A stretch of 64,000 bases of DNA from Solen grandis (lineage: Eukaryota; Mollusca; Bivalvia; Adapedonta; Solenidae): positions 19,289,214 through 19,353,213 of the forward strand of contig CM037778.1 of NCBI GenBank assembly GCA_021229015.1, in the 5' to 3' direction. This document shows positions 35,041 to 46,700 of the stretch, in pieces (positions within the stretch are counted from its first letter, which is position 1; each line of letters begins with the position of its first letter). The translations under genes and the position numbers were made by a program. The notes beneath the pieces are model-generated. The model saw nothing but the letters and a program-made list of their open reading frames with translations, did no database searches and had not been told where the DNA came from.

Positions 35041-35270
35041 AGAATAATAAGAAGAAGAAGAAGAATAATAAAAAAACAGTACAAACCCAATATGACTTTC
35101 TGCCTGTAGGCAGAAAGTCCTAATAAACATTTCAAAAACAATAGGTCTTTCTGCTAGAGGCAGAAAGCCCTAATAAAAACATTACAAAAACAATAGGTCT
35201 TTCTGCTAGAGGCAGACAGCCCTAATAATAATAAACATAACAAACCCAATAGGACTTTCTGCTTTACGAA
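35041..35270 (-). repeat. Array of four Helentron-like 5'-end palindromes
   Basis: Palindromes lie at 35094-35119 (GACTTTCTGCC / GGCAGAAAGTC), 35143-35171 and 35195-35223 (AGGTCTTTCTGC / GCAGAAAGCCCT type, one stem mismatch), with a final half at 35251-35262. Spacing is 50-56 bp. Each is preceded by ACAAACCCA or ACAAAAACA and followed by CCTAATAA. There is no element body between them. Confidence 0.6.
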
Positions 35271-37410
35271 TAAGTCATTAGGAAATGATAGTGTTTCCTA
35301 TACATTCTGTGAAAAGTTTAGGAAAATCCATCCATTTATAATGTCTACTGAGCGCATACAAACTTTTTGACCTGACGTCTTTTCTGACGTCATATGAATA
35401 TGAATTCATTGCATTTAAAAATTCGGCATCTAAAATACATGTTATAAAATCTTCATGATTCTGGACCATTCGGATCACATTGAATTTATTGCGCGAGAAA
35501 GGAAAACATATAAGAACGTCATGAAACCTATGAAATTACAACATGAGCAAATTTCATTTTTCTATCTCATCTCGGGGCTCTGAAATATTTAAATTAATTT
35601 TGAGGTCATATTTTCAAGACTTGGATTCACCAAAGAACCTTGGTCTTTTCAATATTTGAAAAGGAAAGTAAGGATGCACGATTAAAGCGTAACTTACACA
35701 CTCTGAGAAAATTACAAGAAATTACAAGACCTGGAGACTTATAATCTGCCCAAATATCAGTTTTCTAGCTCATCTGGAAGCGATTTTATACGCATTTGAA
35801 ATTTGACGTCAATGGTTCGAATCTTGGATTCCCATAGAACCATTGCCTTTTTGAATTTTGAAAAACGGACACCGGGATGCACAACTAGAGGCTAACATAC
35901 ACATTCTGTGAAATTTTGATGAAAATCGGTCCAGAAATAATGGCTGTAGACCGCGTACAAACATTTTTAGACGACGTCAAGTTTGACGTCAAAACACATC
36001 ATAGTCAAATGAAAATTATTGAAATGCAAAATGTTCTATCTGAAGCATATGATATTAAATTTTCAAGGTGATCGAACGTTTTCAACATATAAAAATTAAC
36101 ACGTAAAATTTAGAAATTATTTTTCACCTCATGACGTCATATGACGTCATACGACATTAATCTTCTAAAAAATATAAAGGAAACCTAGAGACTTATTTTC
36201 TGTCTAAATATCTTCTTTCTACGTCATCTGAAAGCGATTTTATACGCATTTGAAATTTGACGTCAATGGTTCGAATCTTGGATTCGCCATAGAACAATTG
36301 CCTTGTTGAATTTTAAAAAACGGACACCGGGATGCACAACTAGAGCCTAACATACACATTCTGTGAAATTTTGATGAAAATCGGATCAGAAATAATGGCT
36401 GTAGACCGCGTACAAATATTTATAGACGACGTCAAGTTTGACGTCAAAACACGTCATAGTTAAATGAAAATTATTGAAATGCAAAATGTTCTATCTGAAG
36501 CATATGCTATTAAATTTTCAAGGTGCTCGGACTTTATCAACATATAAAAATTAACATGTAAAATTTAGATATTACTTTTCAACTCATTACGTCATATGAC
36601 GTCAAACGACATTCATCTTCTGAGAATATAAAGGAAACCTAGAGACTTATATTCTGTCTAAATATCATCTTTATAGCTTATCTGTAAGCGATATTATACG
36701 CATTTGAAATTTAACGTCAATGGTTCGAATCTTGGATTCGCCATAAAACCTTTGCATTTTCGAATTTTGAAAAACGGACAGCGCGATGCACAACTAGAGT
36801 ATAACATACATATTCTGTGAAATTTTGATGAAAATCGGCCCAGACATAATGGCTGTAGACCGCGTACAAAATTTTTTAGACGACGTCAAGTTTGACGCCA
36901 AAACACGTCATAGTCAATGAAAATTATTGAAATGCAAAATGTTTTATCTGAAGTATAAACTATTAAATTTTCAAGGTGCTCGGGTGTTTCCAATATATAA
37001 AAACTTACATGTAAAATTTAGAAATTTCTGTTCATATCATGACGTCAAATGACGTTCATCTTCTGAAAATGTAAAGAAAACCTAGAGACTTATATTCTAT
37101 CCAAATATCATCTTTCTAGCTCATCTGTAAGCGATTTTATACGCATTTGAAATTTCACGTCAATGGTTCGAATCTTGGATTCGTCATAGAACCATTGTCT
37201 ATTCGAAATTTGAAAAACGGACACCGGGATGCACAACTAGAGTGTAACATACACATTCTGTGAAAATTTGATGAAAATCGGTGCAGAAGTGTTGGCTGTA
37301 GACCGCGTACAAACTTTTGTAGACAACGTCAAATTTGACGTCATATGACGTCATAGGCATCTGAACTATATGCCATTTAATTTTCATCGTCCTTGGACCA
37401 TGGCAAAAAT
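35271..37410 (+). repeat. Family B1 tandem array (~452-bp units)
   Basis: GGTTCGAATCTTGGATTC recurs at 35814, about 36266, 36722 and 37166. Each unit has TAGCTCATCTGG 48 bp upstream of it, then ACGGACACCGGGATGCACAA, TTGATGAAAATCGG, GGCTGTAGACCGCG, GACGTCAAGTTTGACGTCAA and a CTCATGACGTCATATGACGT border. Units are clearly homologous and in the same orientation, so this is a tandem array. No coding frame is kept across units. Confidence 0.7.
35766..35824 (+). promoter_or_regulatory. tRNA-like split promoter (A box and B box) in a family B unit
   Basis: TAGCTCATCTGG (35766-35777) resembles a tRNA A box and GGTTCGAATCT (35814-35824) a B box; start-to-start distance is 48 bp. The same pair at the same 48-bp distance is at 38272/38320 and 59906/59954. 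This suggests the unit contains an old tRNA-derived piece. No acceptor stem is recognisable, so it is not a tRNA gene; transcription is unproven. Confidence 0.45.
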
Positions 37411-37860
37411 TCTGCTACATTTGTCAAACACAAAAAGCGAAAAAAGTAAAAGGATATCAAATTCCTGCCTTTAACTTGTTTTTGTAGGGCAATAACTTCC
37501 ATACACTTTGAAAAATTAACCGATTAACTTGGAGGATATGGAAAAATTAACTAAAAATCATTTTTTATATTAATTTCATTTAACTTGACCTATTTCTATA
37601 ATCTATGTAACAAAACAAATTTATTGAATTGCTTACAGTTCGATTGTCACATAATTCGGTCTAGCTTTGAAGGTTTTCAAGATATAAGCAATGATTGAAT
37701 TTAACATTTTTCCCAAAATGGAAGTGACATTGTTCCATATGATAAAATGCTGTACCTTCAGTAAGAATTCAAGCAAATCAAACAAAAAAATAAGGACTAC
37801 AATTCTTAAAAACCATTTAATTTTAACAAAACAATTTTGGCCATATATGATCACATGACG
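37411..37860 (-). repeat. Diverged family D remnant
   Basis: GGAAGTGACATTGTTCCATA near 37720 and TTCAAGCAAATCA near 37767 match the D body at 58250-58320. The rest is too diverged to place. Confidence 0.4.
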
Positions 37861-39422
37861 TCATAAGACGTTCATCTTCTCAAAATGTAAAGAAGACTTA
37901 GAGACTTATACTGAAATGTGACGTCAATGCTTTTAATCTAGAGCGTAACATACACATTCTGAGAAATTTTGATGAAAACACGTCTAGAAATTATGGCTGT
38001 AGACCGCGTATAAACTGTTGTAGACAAGGTCAAGTTTGGTGTCATATGACATCATAGGCATTAGAAAATCAAGGAAATGAAATATTCAGTATCTTAAATA
38101 TATGCAGGACATTTTTCATGCCCCTGGGACCTTTACAATATATAGAAATTTATGCATAGATATCAGAAATACTTTTTGACGTAATGACGTAATGTGACGT
38201 AAAATGTCGTTCTTCCTCACAGAATACAAAGAAGTCTTAGAAACTAATATTCAGTCTAAATATCAGCTTTCTAGCTCATCTGGAAGCAATTTTATACGTA
38301 TCTGAAATTTGACGTCAATGGTTCGAATCTTGGATTCGCCAAACAACCTCTGCCTTTTCGAATTTGGAAAAACGGACACCTGGATGCACAACTAGAGCGT
38401 TACATTCACATTCTGTGAAATTTTGATGAGAATCGGTCGAGAAATAATGGCTGAAGTCCGAGTACAAACATTTTTAAACGACGTCAAGTTTGACGTCAAA
38501 ACACGTCATAGGCAAATGAAAATCATTGAAGTGCAATATGTTTTATCTGAAGCATGTGCTATCAAATTTGGAAGGTGCTCGGACGTTTTAAACATATAGA
38601 AGTTTACATATAAGCTTTCTAGTTCATGTGGAAACGATTTTATACGCATTTGAAATTTGACGTCAATGGCTCGAATCTTGAATCCGACATTAAATCTTTG
38701 CATTTTCGAATTTGGAAAAACGGACACCGGGATGCACAATTAGAGTGTAACATACACATTCTGTGAAATATTGATGAAAATCGGCCCAGAAATAATGGCT
38801 GTAGACAGCGTCGTATATTTTAAGACGACGTCACGTTTGACGTCAAAACATGTCATAGTCAAATGAAAATTATTGTCATAAAAATGTTATATCTGAAGCA
38901 TATGGTATTAAATTTTCAAGGTGCTCGGACGTTTTCAACATAAAAAAATTAACATATAAAATTAGAAATTACTTTTCACCTCATGACGTCATATGACGTT
39001 CATCTTCTAAGGATCTAAAGAAAACCGAGAGACTTATATTTTGTTTAAATATCACCTTTCTAGCTCATCTCTAAGCGATTTTATACGCATTTGAAATTTG
39101 ACGTCAATGGTTCGAATCTTGGACCAGCCATAGAACCATTGCCTTTAAAAATTTTGAAAAACGGACACCGCGATGCACAACTAGAGCCTAACATACACAA
39201 TCTGTGAAATTTTTATGAAAATCGGTCAAGGATTAATGGCCATAGACCGCGTACAAACTTTTGTAGACAACGTCAAGTATGACGTTATATGACGTTATAG
39301 GCATATGAAATTCATTGAAATAAAAATTTCAGCATCAGAAGTAAAAGCCATTAAATTTTCATCGTTCTTGGACCATTGCATTATATAGAAATTAACGCGT
39401 AGAAAGGAGGAAAAAAAGAATA
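37861..39422 (+). repeat. Family B1 tandem units (about three and a half)
   Basis: GGTTCGAATCTTGG-type boxes lie at 38320, about 38668 (GGCTCGAATC) and about 39108, with the TAGCTCATCTGG partner at 38272. ACGGACACC, GGCTGTAGAC and TGACGTCA blocks follow in the order seen at 35271-37410. The stretch ends in GAGGAAAAAAAGAATAAC. Confidence 0.6.
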
Positions 39423-39600
39423 ACTAAATTTCATTCGTTAATACGAATGATAGGACTTTCTGCAACATTTTGAAATGTAAAGATTAATACCGTTAGAAAG
39501 AATATATATTATATTTCCTATCTTTTACTCTTTTTTTTTCATATGGACTTCTCATGCATGAATTTTGTGAAGTAAGCCATATGTCAAAAATAAATAAATC
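39423..39600 (-). mobile_element. Truncated right end of a family A element
   Basis: Minus-strand end TTAGT (variant of CTAGT), stem CATTCGT/ACGAATG and GCAGAAAGTCCT, then a CTTTACATTTC block and CATGCATGAATTTTGTGAAG matching 42344-42520. The core repeats are missing. Confidence 0.6.
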
Positions 39601-39635
39601 TTTATTTCGATATCGCTTTCTTAAAACTTGACCAA

Positions 39636-39868
39636 TTTTAGTTGTTGTTGTTGTTGTTGTTGTATTGAGGTTTACCGTCGCTGTGATAGTATTTCAATCA
39701 TATAGAGACGTTCAGCTAATTACAGGTGGAGGAAGACCCCGAGTACACAGAGGTACCCGGATAGAACCACCGACCTACCGCAAGCCAGCTGGAAGGCTTC
39801 CTCACATGAAAAATCCGAAGTCCCTACCGGAATTCGAACCCACATCGGTGAGGGGCTGAGAGATTCCA
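39636..39868 (-). mobile_element. SINE-2 copy, truncated in its tRNA-like head
   Basis: Read on the minus strand it has the B box GGGTTCGAATTCC, a CCAGCTGGCTTGCGG block, TAATTAGCTG, the GGTAAACCTCAATA 3' motif and a (CAA)n tail (plus strand GTT run 39643-39661). The A-box part is missing. The open frame on the plus strand is a shadow. Confidence 0.8.
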
Positions 39869-40084
39869 ATTTAAGTATTGTAGGTACCAAAATATATGTC
39901 CTGAAAATCCCTACAATTCAATTGTAGCATATTTGGGTCTAGTTTTATAGGTTTTCAAAATATAAGCAATTAAACTTAAACCTATTAATTCTGCATATCA
40001 AAATTCTTTTTTTTTTTAATTTCGTGTACAGCCGCGGGAATAAAACCGTAAATGCTACCATGCAATAGATTCGTCGACGCGTGT
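39869..40084. other. Short unassigned segment
   Basis: No structure recognised apart from T-rich runs near 40009. Confidence 0.3.
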
Positions 40085-40249
40085 AGCCTCTGCTTGAGGC
40101 AGAAAGCCCTAATAATAAGAAAAAAACATAACAAACCCAATAGGTCTTTCTGCTTCAGGCAGAAAGCCCTAATAATAAAAAAAAACAAAAACAGTACAAA
40201 CCCAATAGGACTTTCTGCCAGTAGGCAGAAAGTCCTAATAAGAAAAAAC
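40085..40249 (-). repeat. Array of three Helentron-like 5'-end palindromes
   Basis: A half or full palindrome at 40090-40110, one at 40142-40170 (AGGTCTTTCTGC / GCAGAAAGCCCT) and one at 40207-40235 (AGGACTTTCTGCC / GGCAGAAAGTCCT), joined by AATAATAAG and ACAAACCCA linkers. On the minus strand the array starts right after the CTAGT of family C (40254-40250). Confidence 0.6.
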
Positions 40250-42343
40250 ACTAGAACCGCAAAGCGGCATCTCGGTTTTCGCTTTTAACTTGACTAGTAA
40301 GAATACTGGTTACAACTGCAGACATAATTGATTGATATTAACTTAATTCGAACATTATTAACATATAAAAGTGAAATACGTTGTCAGAAAGTTTGAAAAA
40401 GAAGATACTTAATACAAAACAATCGTGTACTATATTACAAAGGGATATCTCCTGACCTTATTTGATGATAACAGCCTTAATCGAATTTGATCGAGAGGGT
40501 GTGTTAAAAAATGAAAATATAAAGTTTGAAGATAAGAAATGAAGTGCGATATTTTTTTTTTCTTATTTTTTTATTTTTTTTAATATTCATGGGGGAAAAC
40601 TCAATATATAACTAGCTGATAACATTTGTTAACCTTTTTGCCCGAATTTAGGAAAGAAAACGGTGGTTAAGTTTAAAAATGATTGCTTAGAATATGAACA
40701 CGCAAGAAATCGCGAGTTTGAACTAAAATTTATTTACGATTTTTCGATAAAGGACCAAACTTTGTACTGCTGCCAAATGAAGTCCGATCTTCAAAATCTA
40801 AACACAACTACAAAGATCTCTTCCCGAACTAATTTTTTGTTCATATACTCTCCACAAAATATTTAAGATTTGGATCTATTTTGAGCTGAAGAAAATGGCA
40901 ATTATCGTTATATAATCTTGACCAATGAAAATACTGTTTAATGTTTGATTTATGAGAATCTGTGTGTCATAAAACTACACAACCAGTGGAGAGAATGATG
41001 AAGCTTGAACAAAGACACACACACACACACTAAAAACTCATGTTTTTGAAATTGTAATTCATCCAATTAGTGAAGTTTGCCGCATGCTGTTGACAAACAA
41101 TACATACCCTTAACTCGCGTACCCAAATATTCTCTGTATATATGTTTAGCAAATTAAATAATGCAAGTATAATTCATCTATCTTATCTAAAATAATATTA
41201 AACAGGTTTCTCATAGACCTTATCCTATTTGCACTTTTTAAGAGGTGCTCTCAACAAGAAACAAAACGCTGGAAACCGCATTTGAATCAGACTTCAACTT
41301 TTTTAGGTATCACCAAAAAGTGATTTGAGTACAGAGCACCCTAGCGGTAAAATGAGAATATTGATGAATATTTCTTCAACTGGGTACCTAGAAATGAACC
41401 AAATAGCTCAATTAAGTATGCAATATGCATTGGTTGAATTATCTAATATGTTCTTAGATGTCCCAATTTTGATCTACCAAACTGATTTACGTTTATTTCG
41501 ATAAAGGATCAAACTTTGGAGTACTGTCAAAAGACCAAATGAAATTGAATCTTCAAAAACTAAACACCAATGGAAAGATCTCTTCACAGACTAAAAATTT
41601 TGTTCATATACTTTCTATAAAATATTTTTAGATTTGGGGCTATTTTATGCCGATAAAAATAATAATAATTGGTATATGACCTTGACCTTTGCATATATTG
41701 CTTGATTTTTTTCTATGAGTTTATTTGTTTTATAAAAATGCATTAACAGTGAAAAAATGATGAAGATTGCATAAAAAATAAAGTCAGGAGCTGCAAATAA
41801 CCTTAAAAGTCATGCTTTTAAAATGTTGATTTTTCGAAAATATTGGTTATGTTTGACCGCGTACTGTGGACAAACCATGCATTTCTCAAAATCGCCACAC
41901 CATATATTTTGTGCGTATATGTCTTGCGAACCATATGCAACAAACAAAATTCCCCTTTCTCATCTCTGAATAAAATGGGGAATTTTTCGTAGACCTACCC
42001 TCATTTCACCGTTTTTTCGAGATACGAACGTTCAACCTCCTGTAGCACGAAAGTTTTATATACACAAATTTTTGTAACCTATCAAATTTTATTAAATTTC
42101 TAACAAGGAACACAATGCAAAAAACCGCATTTGAATCGGACCTCAAATAACAGAGTTATTAGCACTCAGTAACTTTTACAAAACGCCCCCTAGCGGCAAA
42201 ACTAAGACAAAAATGAAAATTTTCTCAACGTTAGGATCAAATTCAGATCATAGGACAAAACTAGTAAAAAAATCAGAAATGTGACTTTTTTCTATCATGG
42301 TGATATGCCGTTCACAAAAAAAGGTTAGAAAAATAATAATAAA
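40250..42343 (-). mobile_element. Family C element, inverted copy
   Basis: Minus-strand 3' end CTAGT (40254-40250) with the CCGC/GCGG stem, as at 4543-4560. The body holds two units: ATAAAGGACCAAACTTTG at 40747 and ATAAAGGATCAAACTTTGG at 41501. Further blocks are ACCGCATTTGAATC at about 41276 and 42126, and GCCCCCTAGCGGCAAAAC at about 42184. An (AC)8 run lies at 41015-41030. No coding frame is kept. Confidence 0.6.
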
Positions 42344-43368
42344 ACTAGATTTCATTCGTTGATACGAATGATAGGACTTTCTGCTAACATTGAACAATAT
42401 AAAGATTAATTCCGTTAGAAAGAATATATATTAAATTCCCTACCTTTTACTTTTTTTTTTTCGAATGGAATTTCTCATGCATGAACTTTTTGAAATAAGC
42501 CATATTCCAAAAATAAACAAGTAACTGGTGTTGCAAGCAACACTTGAGTCCCCTACCGGTGAGGTGCATAATTTTTCCATTACCACAGCAACCAGAATTT
42601 TGGTCCAAGAAAAACAAGACTTTGGTTAAAGTAAATGTAAGGGAATATTTAAGTTATGTCCATTTAAGCAAGACTTACATGTAGAGTTGTTGTCTCTGCT
42701 GTGCCCACTATACAATTCATGCAAGCAAGACAGATGCAAGAAATAGAATTAATAATAGTTAGCTTGCCTGATCCAAAATGTTTTTCTTTAGTCTTTAGTC
42801 TTGTTGATGAGAAATGAGAACTTTCACTCTGCATCACCACCCTGACTATATACATGCCTTATAAAATTTATTATAAAGTTATCGCGGTCGCGTGATCCCA
42901 TTTTTTGCCATATTTTCACTATTTCCGTTACCATAGCAACCACAATTTTAGTCAAAGAACAAAATTAAAATGATGTGCATAATCTACATATTGCCATCTA
43001 GTCATATACCAAGTTTCATCAAGTTAGCTTGCTTAGTTATAAAGTTATCATGGGATCCCATTTTTGCCATATTTTCACTATTTCCATTAACATAGCAACA
43101 ACAATTTTAGTTGAAGAACAAAAATAAAACAACGTGCATAATCGACACATTGCCATCTAGTTCCAAGTAAGTTTCATCAAGTTAGCTTGCATAATTATAA
43201 AGTTATCGCGGGATCCCATTTTTTTGCCATATTTTCACTATTTCCGTTACCATAGCAACCACAATTTTAGTCGAATAAAAAAATGAAACAATGTGCATAA
43301 TCTACACATTGCCATCTAGTCATAAACCAAGTTTCATCAAGTTAGCTTGCTTAGTTATAAAGGGTGTC
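42344..43368 (-). mobile_element. Family A pearl-like element, inverted copy
   Basis: The minus-strand 3' end is CTAGT (42348-42344), stem CATTCGT/ACGAATG (42353-42359, 42364-42370) and GCAGAAAGTCCT. Then come GGTGTTGCAAGCAACAC near 42526 and core repeats (CCATAGCAACCAC near 42941, 43100 and 43261; period about 160). It matches 6924-7999 almost block for block. Its left end is cut by the inverted repeat at 43369. Confidence 0.7.
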
Positions 43369-43426
43369 TTCCCAACTGTCCCACTTTTATATAAAACAGT
43401 AAAAATCAAGGTGGGACAGTTGGGAA
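43369..43426. repeat. Perfect 16-bp inverted repeat with 26-nt loop
   Basis: TTCCCAACTGTCCCAC (43369-43384) and its exact complement GTGGGACAGTTGGGAA (43411-43426) enclose an AT-rich loop. It sits exactly where the family A array stops, so it may be a small foldback insertion. Confidence 0.7.
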
Positions 43427-43696
43427 TCATGCTTAATTGGATAACAATAGACTGTCATGGATGAGTGACTATAGTCTTTACCTAAATGGATGGAATATTT
43501 CAGTGCAATTATTTGTCTTATTGTCTTATATTATTAAGAGCAATTTGCAATAGTATTTATGGTTAGTAATATATTGCATTAGTATTTATAATAAGTTATA
43601 TGCTATTAGCAAAATTATTTATAATAAGTATTTATAATACTTATTATGTTTTAGGATGTTGTCAGTATTCTCTCTCTCTCTCTCTGAAATGAAGAA
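43427..43696. other. AT-rich sequence ending in a (TC)n run before the gap
   Basis: Short reiterated TATTTATAATAAG motifs and TC repeats at 43669-43685. No gene. Confidence 0.4.
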
Positions 43697-43796
43697 NNNN
43701 NNNNNNNNNNNNNNNNNNNNNNNNNNNNNNNNNNNNNNNNNNNNNNNNNNNNNNNNNNNNNNNNNNNNNNNNNNNNNNNNNNNNNNNNNNNNNNNN
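43697..43796. other. Assembly gap (100 N)
   Basis: Exactly 100 undetermined bases, a conventional placeholder for a gap of unknown size. Sequence quality changes sharply on its right side. Confidence 0.99.
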
Positions 43797-46700
43797 GCGG
43801 GCCCCAAATTCTTAGTCTTTTGGAATTTTTGCAAAATGTATAAATCCTGCACAACAAGTCGAAATCCATACATTCTTGAAAAAAATAAAAGTAAATTGGT
43901 AAAAAAAGACAGCTGTAAACCGTGAAAAAAGCTTTGGTAGTTTTTTTCAACCGACGTCACGTGAATCAATAAAAAAAAAATGCTGTAATCAAAAGCCCAA
44001 AGTCACTGTGAAACTGTTAAATTTCTGCACGCCTTGTGGGAAAACCTGTTTTAATTTAAACCCTCAAAGGAAGAAAAAAATGAATAAAAAAAATAGAAAA
44101 ACAAAAAAAAACCCCAATGGGTCTTTCAATTGAGGCAGAAAGCCCTAATAAAAAAACAGTAAAAACCCCCAATATGACTTTCTCCGTAGGAAAAAAGTCC
44201 TAATAAACATAACAAACCCAATGGGACTTTTGTTTTGGGCAGAAAGTCCAATAAAATAAACATAAAAAACCCAAAAGGGGACTTTCTGTTTTGGGCCCAG
44301 AAGTCCTAATTATATCCATAGGGTCTCGATAAAATATTTATCCTTTTTGAATATAAAATCTGAAAAAAAACCGAAACTGAAAATGCCTTGACCTTTGTGT
44401 TTTCCGGAAAGGATGTCCCATGTTCGACGGAACACAAGGTTGCACTTTAATTAAAAGTTACATTTAATCTCAAAAAATAAAGCCTGCGGGCCTAAAAAAA
44501 CGATTATTTCAAATGCAAATTGCTTATTATGTTCTGACGTTAAATGACTCTACGACGTCAGTTGTCATGGAATACAAAGAAGATCCAAGCAATAGCTGTC
44601 CAAATTAAGCTTCAGCTAACGGACCCTTTGAAATACGAAACAGTTTTTATGCCAAAGTTCGAATCTGGGTTTTTTGAGTTTTGAGAAAAATCTCGAATTT
44701 TTTGAATCTTGAAAAATTTAGTAAGGCACACTACACCAAATGTACATTCCTGTGAAAATATCAGACCGCCCGATTAAAAATGACAGCGGCAGAGCGCCAA
44801 GAAAATTTTGGTACTTTTTTAAAATTGACGTCACATGCCATATGGAGATAAAAATTTATTGCATTAAAAAGGGTCAAAGCCCCGCTGAAATATTAAAATT
44901 CATGTGGCTGGTTATTTTAAAACCTGTTTTTTTGAACCTCAAAATGAGAACAAATAATAAAAAAAAAACAACATAACAAACCCAACAGGACTTTCTGCTT
45001 AGGCGAAACCCAGGGAAGAATAAACAAGCAAAACCCTATACTTTTCAGGTACTGATTTAGACAGAAAAAATTTTCCTTTGTACCCTAGTAATAACGATTA
45101 AAAAGGGATGAATAAAGCCATTCAAATATGCACACAGCGAGAATTTTAAAATTCTAAAAGTTTGCCATTTTTCAAAATAACCCTGCCCCTGACGTTTGGC
45201 GCAGGATTACAAAAACTGCAAAAAAAAAATCTCGTTAACTTGAATAATAAACTTGTTTTGTTTTTTTGGTGTTTCACTCTTTTTTCCCTTTAGAGGATGA
45301 ATACACGTATCGTAATTATATCAAGATAACCCCACGTATTTCATGACATGTAAACTTTGTTCAGTTAGTAAAAATATTTTAGAGGACTTTTTAAAATGGA
45401 TTTAAAATTTCCCAAAATTAAAATGAAAAAACCTTATGACCAAATTTTAACCAATCCCCTATAAAAGTTACTGTAAAATATGCATTGTGCCCGTGGTTTT
45501 ACTTATGCTGTTCTATACTAATGAAATTCAAAATTTGGGGAAAAAAATTTTTTTTTTATTTGCCATTTCTTTTTTTTCCATTAAAAAAGTGGATGCAGTG
45601 GGAAAAGAAATGTGTCGAATTGACATGAATGTTTTGGTTTCTTTGGAACCCCTTTGGGCAAAATTGTCTGACCCACAAACGAAAAGTATTGGCCCAACCC
45701 CAGGAAATGTCGAAGGGATTATATAAAAACTTGCTTCCGATCGGGGTAAAATAGAAATTAACAATTTAAAGTAATGAATCCCCAATAGTATTTAATCCAT
45801 TTAACAAAAAAAGATTATATTTTATGTCATGTCAACAAAATACTGGGTACGGTAAATTTCCTGTCATTTTATTTATGTGTCCTTGCACGTTGAAAATACT
45901 TGTGTGTGCATAATTTGAAATTGATTGCAAAAATTTGTTTTACCACGGGCGAGAATTTTTATCAAAAACCCTTTTTATTGCTTTTAAACCCTGGTCTCCC
46001 TTAAAGTCCCTGGAAACAAATATCACACAATATTGAATAAATTGCCCCATATAATAATGCCCCGTTACTTCAGTTTGCAAAGTCAATTCTTTGTTTATTG
46101 ACTATAAGCCCCCATGTTTGCACGCATCGTTTTATTTCTCGTCTATCAGGGGTTCTAGTCATGTATTAGTAAAACATGAGCGCTGGGTGCGCATGTTTTT
46201 TTTTAAGTAAAGGTTGTCACCCCTCTGTGCCTCAGTCAAAAACCACCAAAAAATGAGGGAGATCAAATCAGGGGACTTGAAAACCTTTCTTTAATAACAC
46301 ATATACGATTTCCGTTTTCGTAGGAATAAATTGGCTAACAATTTTTTTGTGTCAAAAAACATTAAATAAACACAAAATTTTAAAAAAAATCAAATTTTGC
46401 AAAATAAAACAAAACCCCGTTTAATCCACGCACTCTTGCAGTGAAAAAACACACATGCGCACTTAAATGGGGGTATTTATAGAGAATATCAGTATGTCAG
46501 GATAGTGTACCGAACACCCCCACCTCCTCTCTCTTTTTCCCTCTCTCTCTCTCTCCTCTCTTCAGCATTCTTTCGATCAATCAGCGAAAAAAACAAGAAC
46601 GATTTAGACAAAAATATATAAATTGATTAATTTCCCATTTTGATTCTTTATTAATAATAAAACTTTTTTTAATTTAAATTTAAAATTTCATATTTTATTT

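Noticed and set aside
35088..35270. CRISPR-like array (short palindromic repeats with spacers)
   Set aside because: Repeats are imperfect, spacers are near-identical AT-rich linkers, no cas genes exist, and the genome is clearly eukaryotic. End-palindromes of mobile elements explain them.
45487..45726. 79-codon open frame
   Set aside because: It sits in low-fidelity sequence, has no recognisable motif, and an overlapping antisense frame is equally long.
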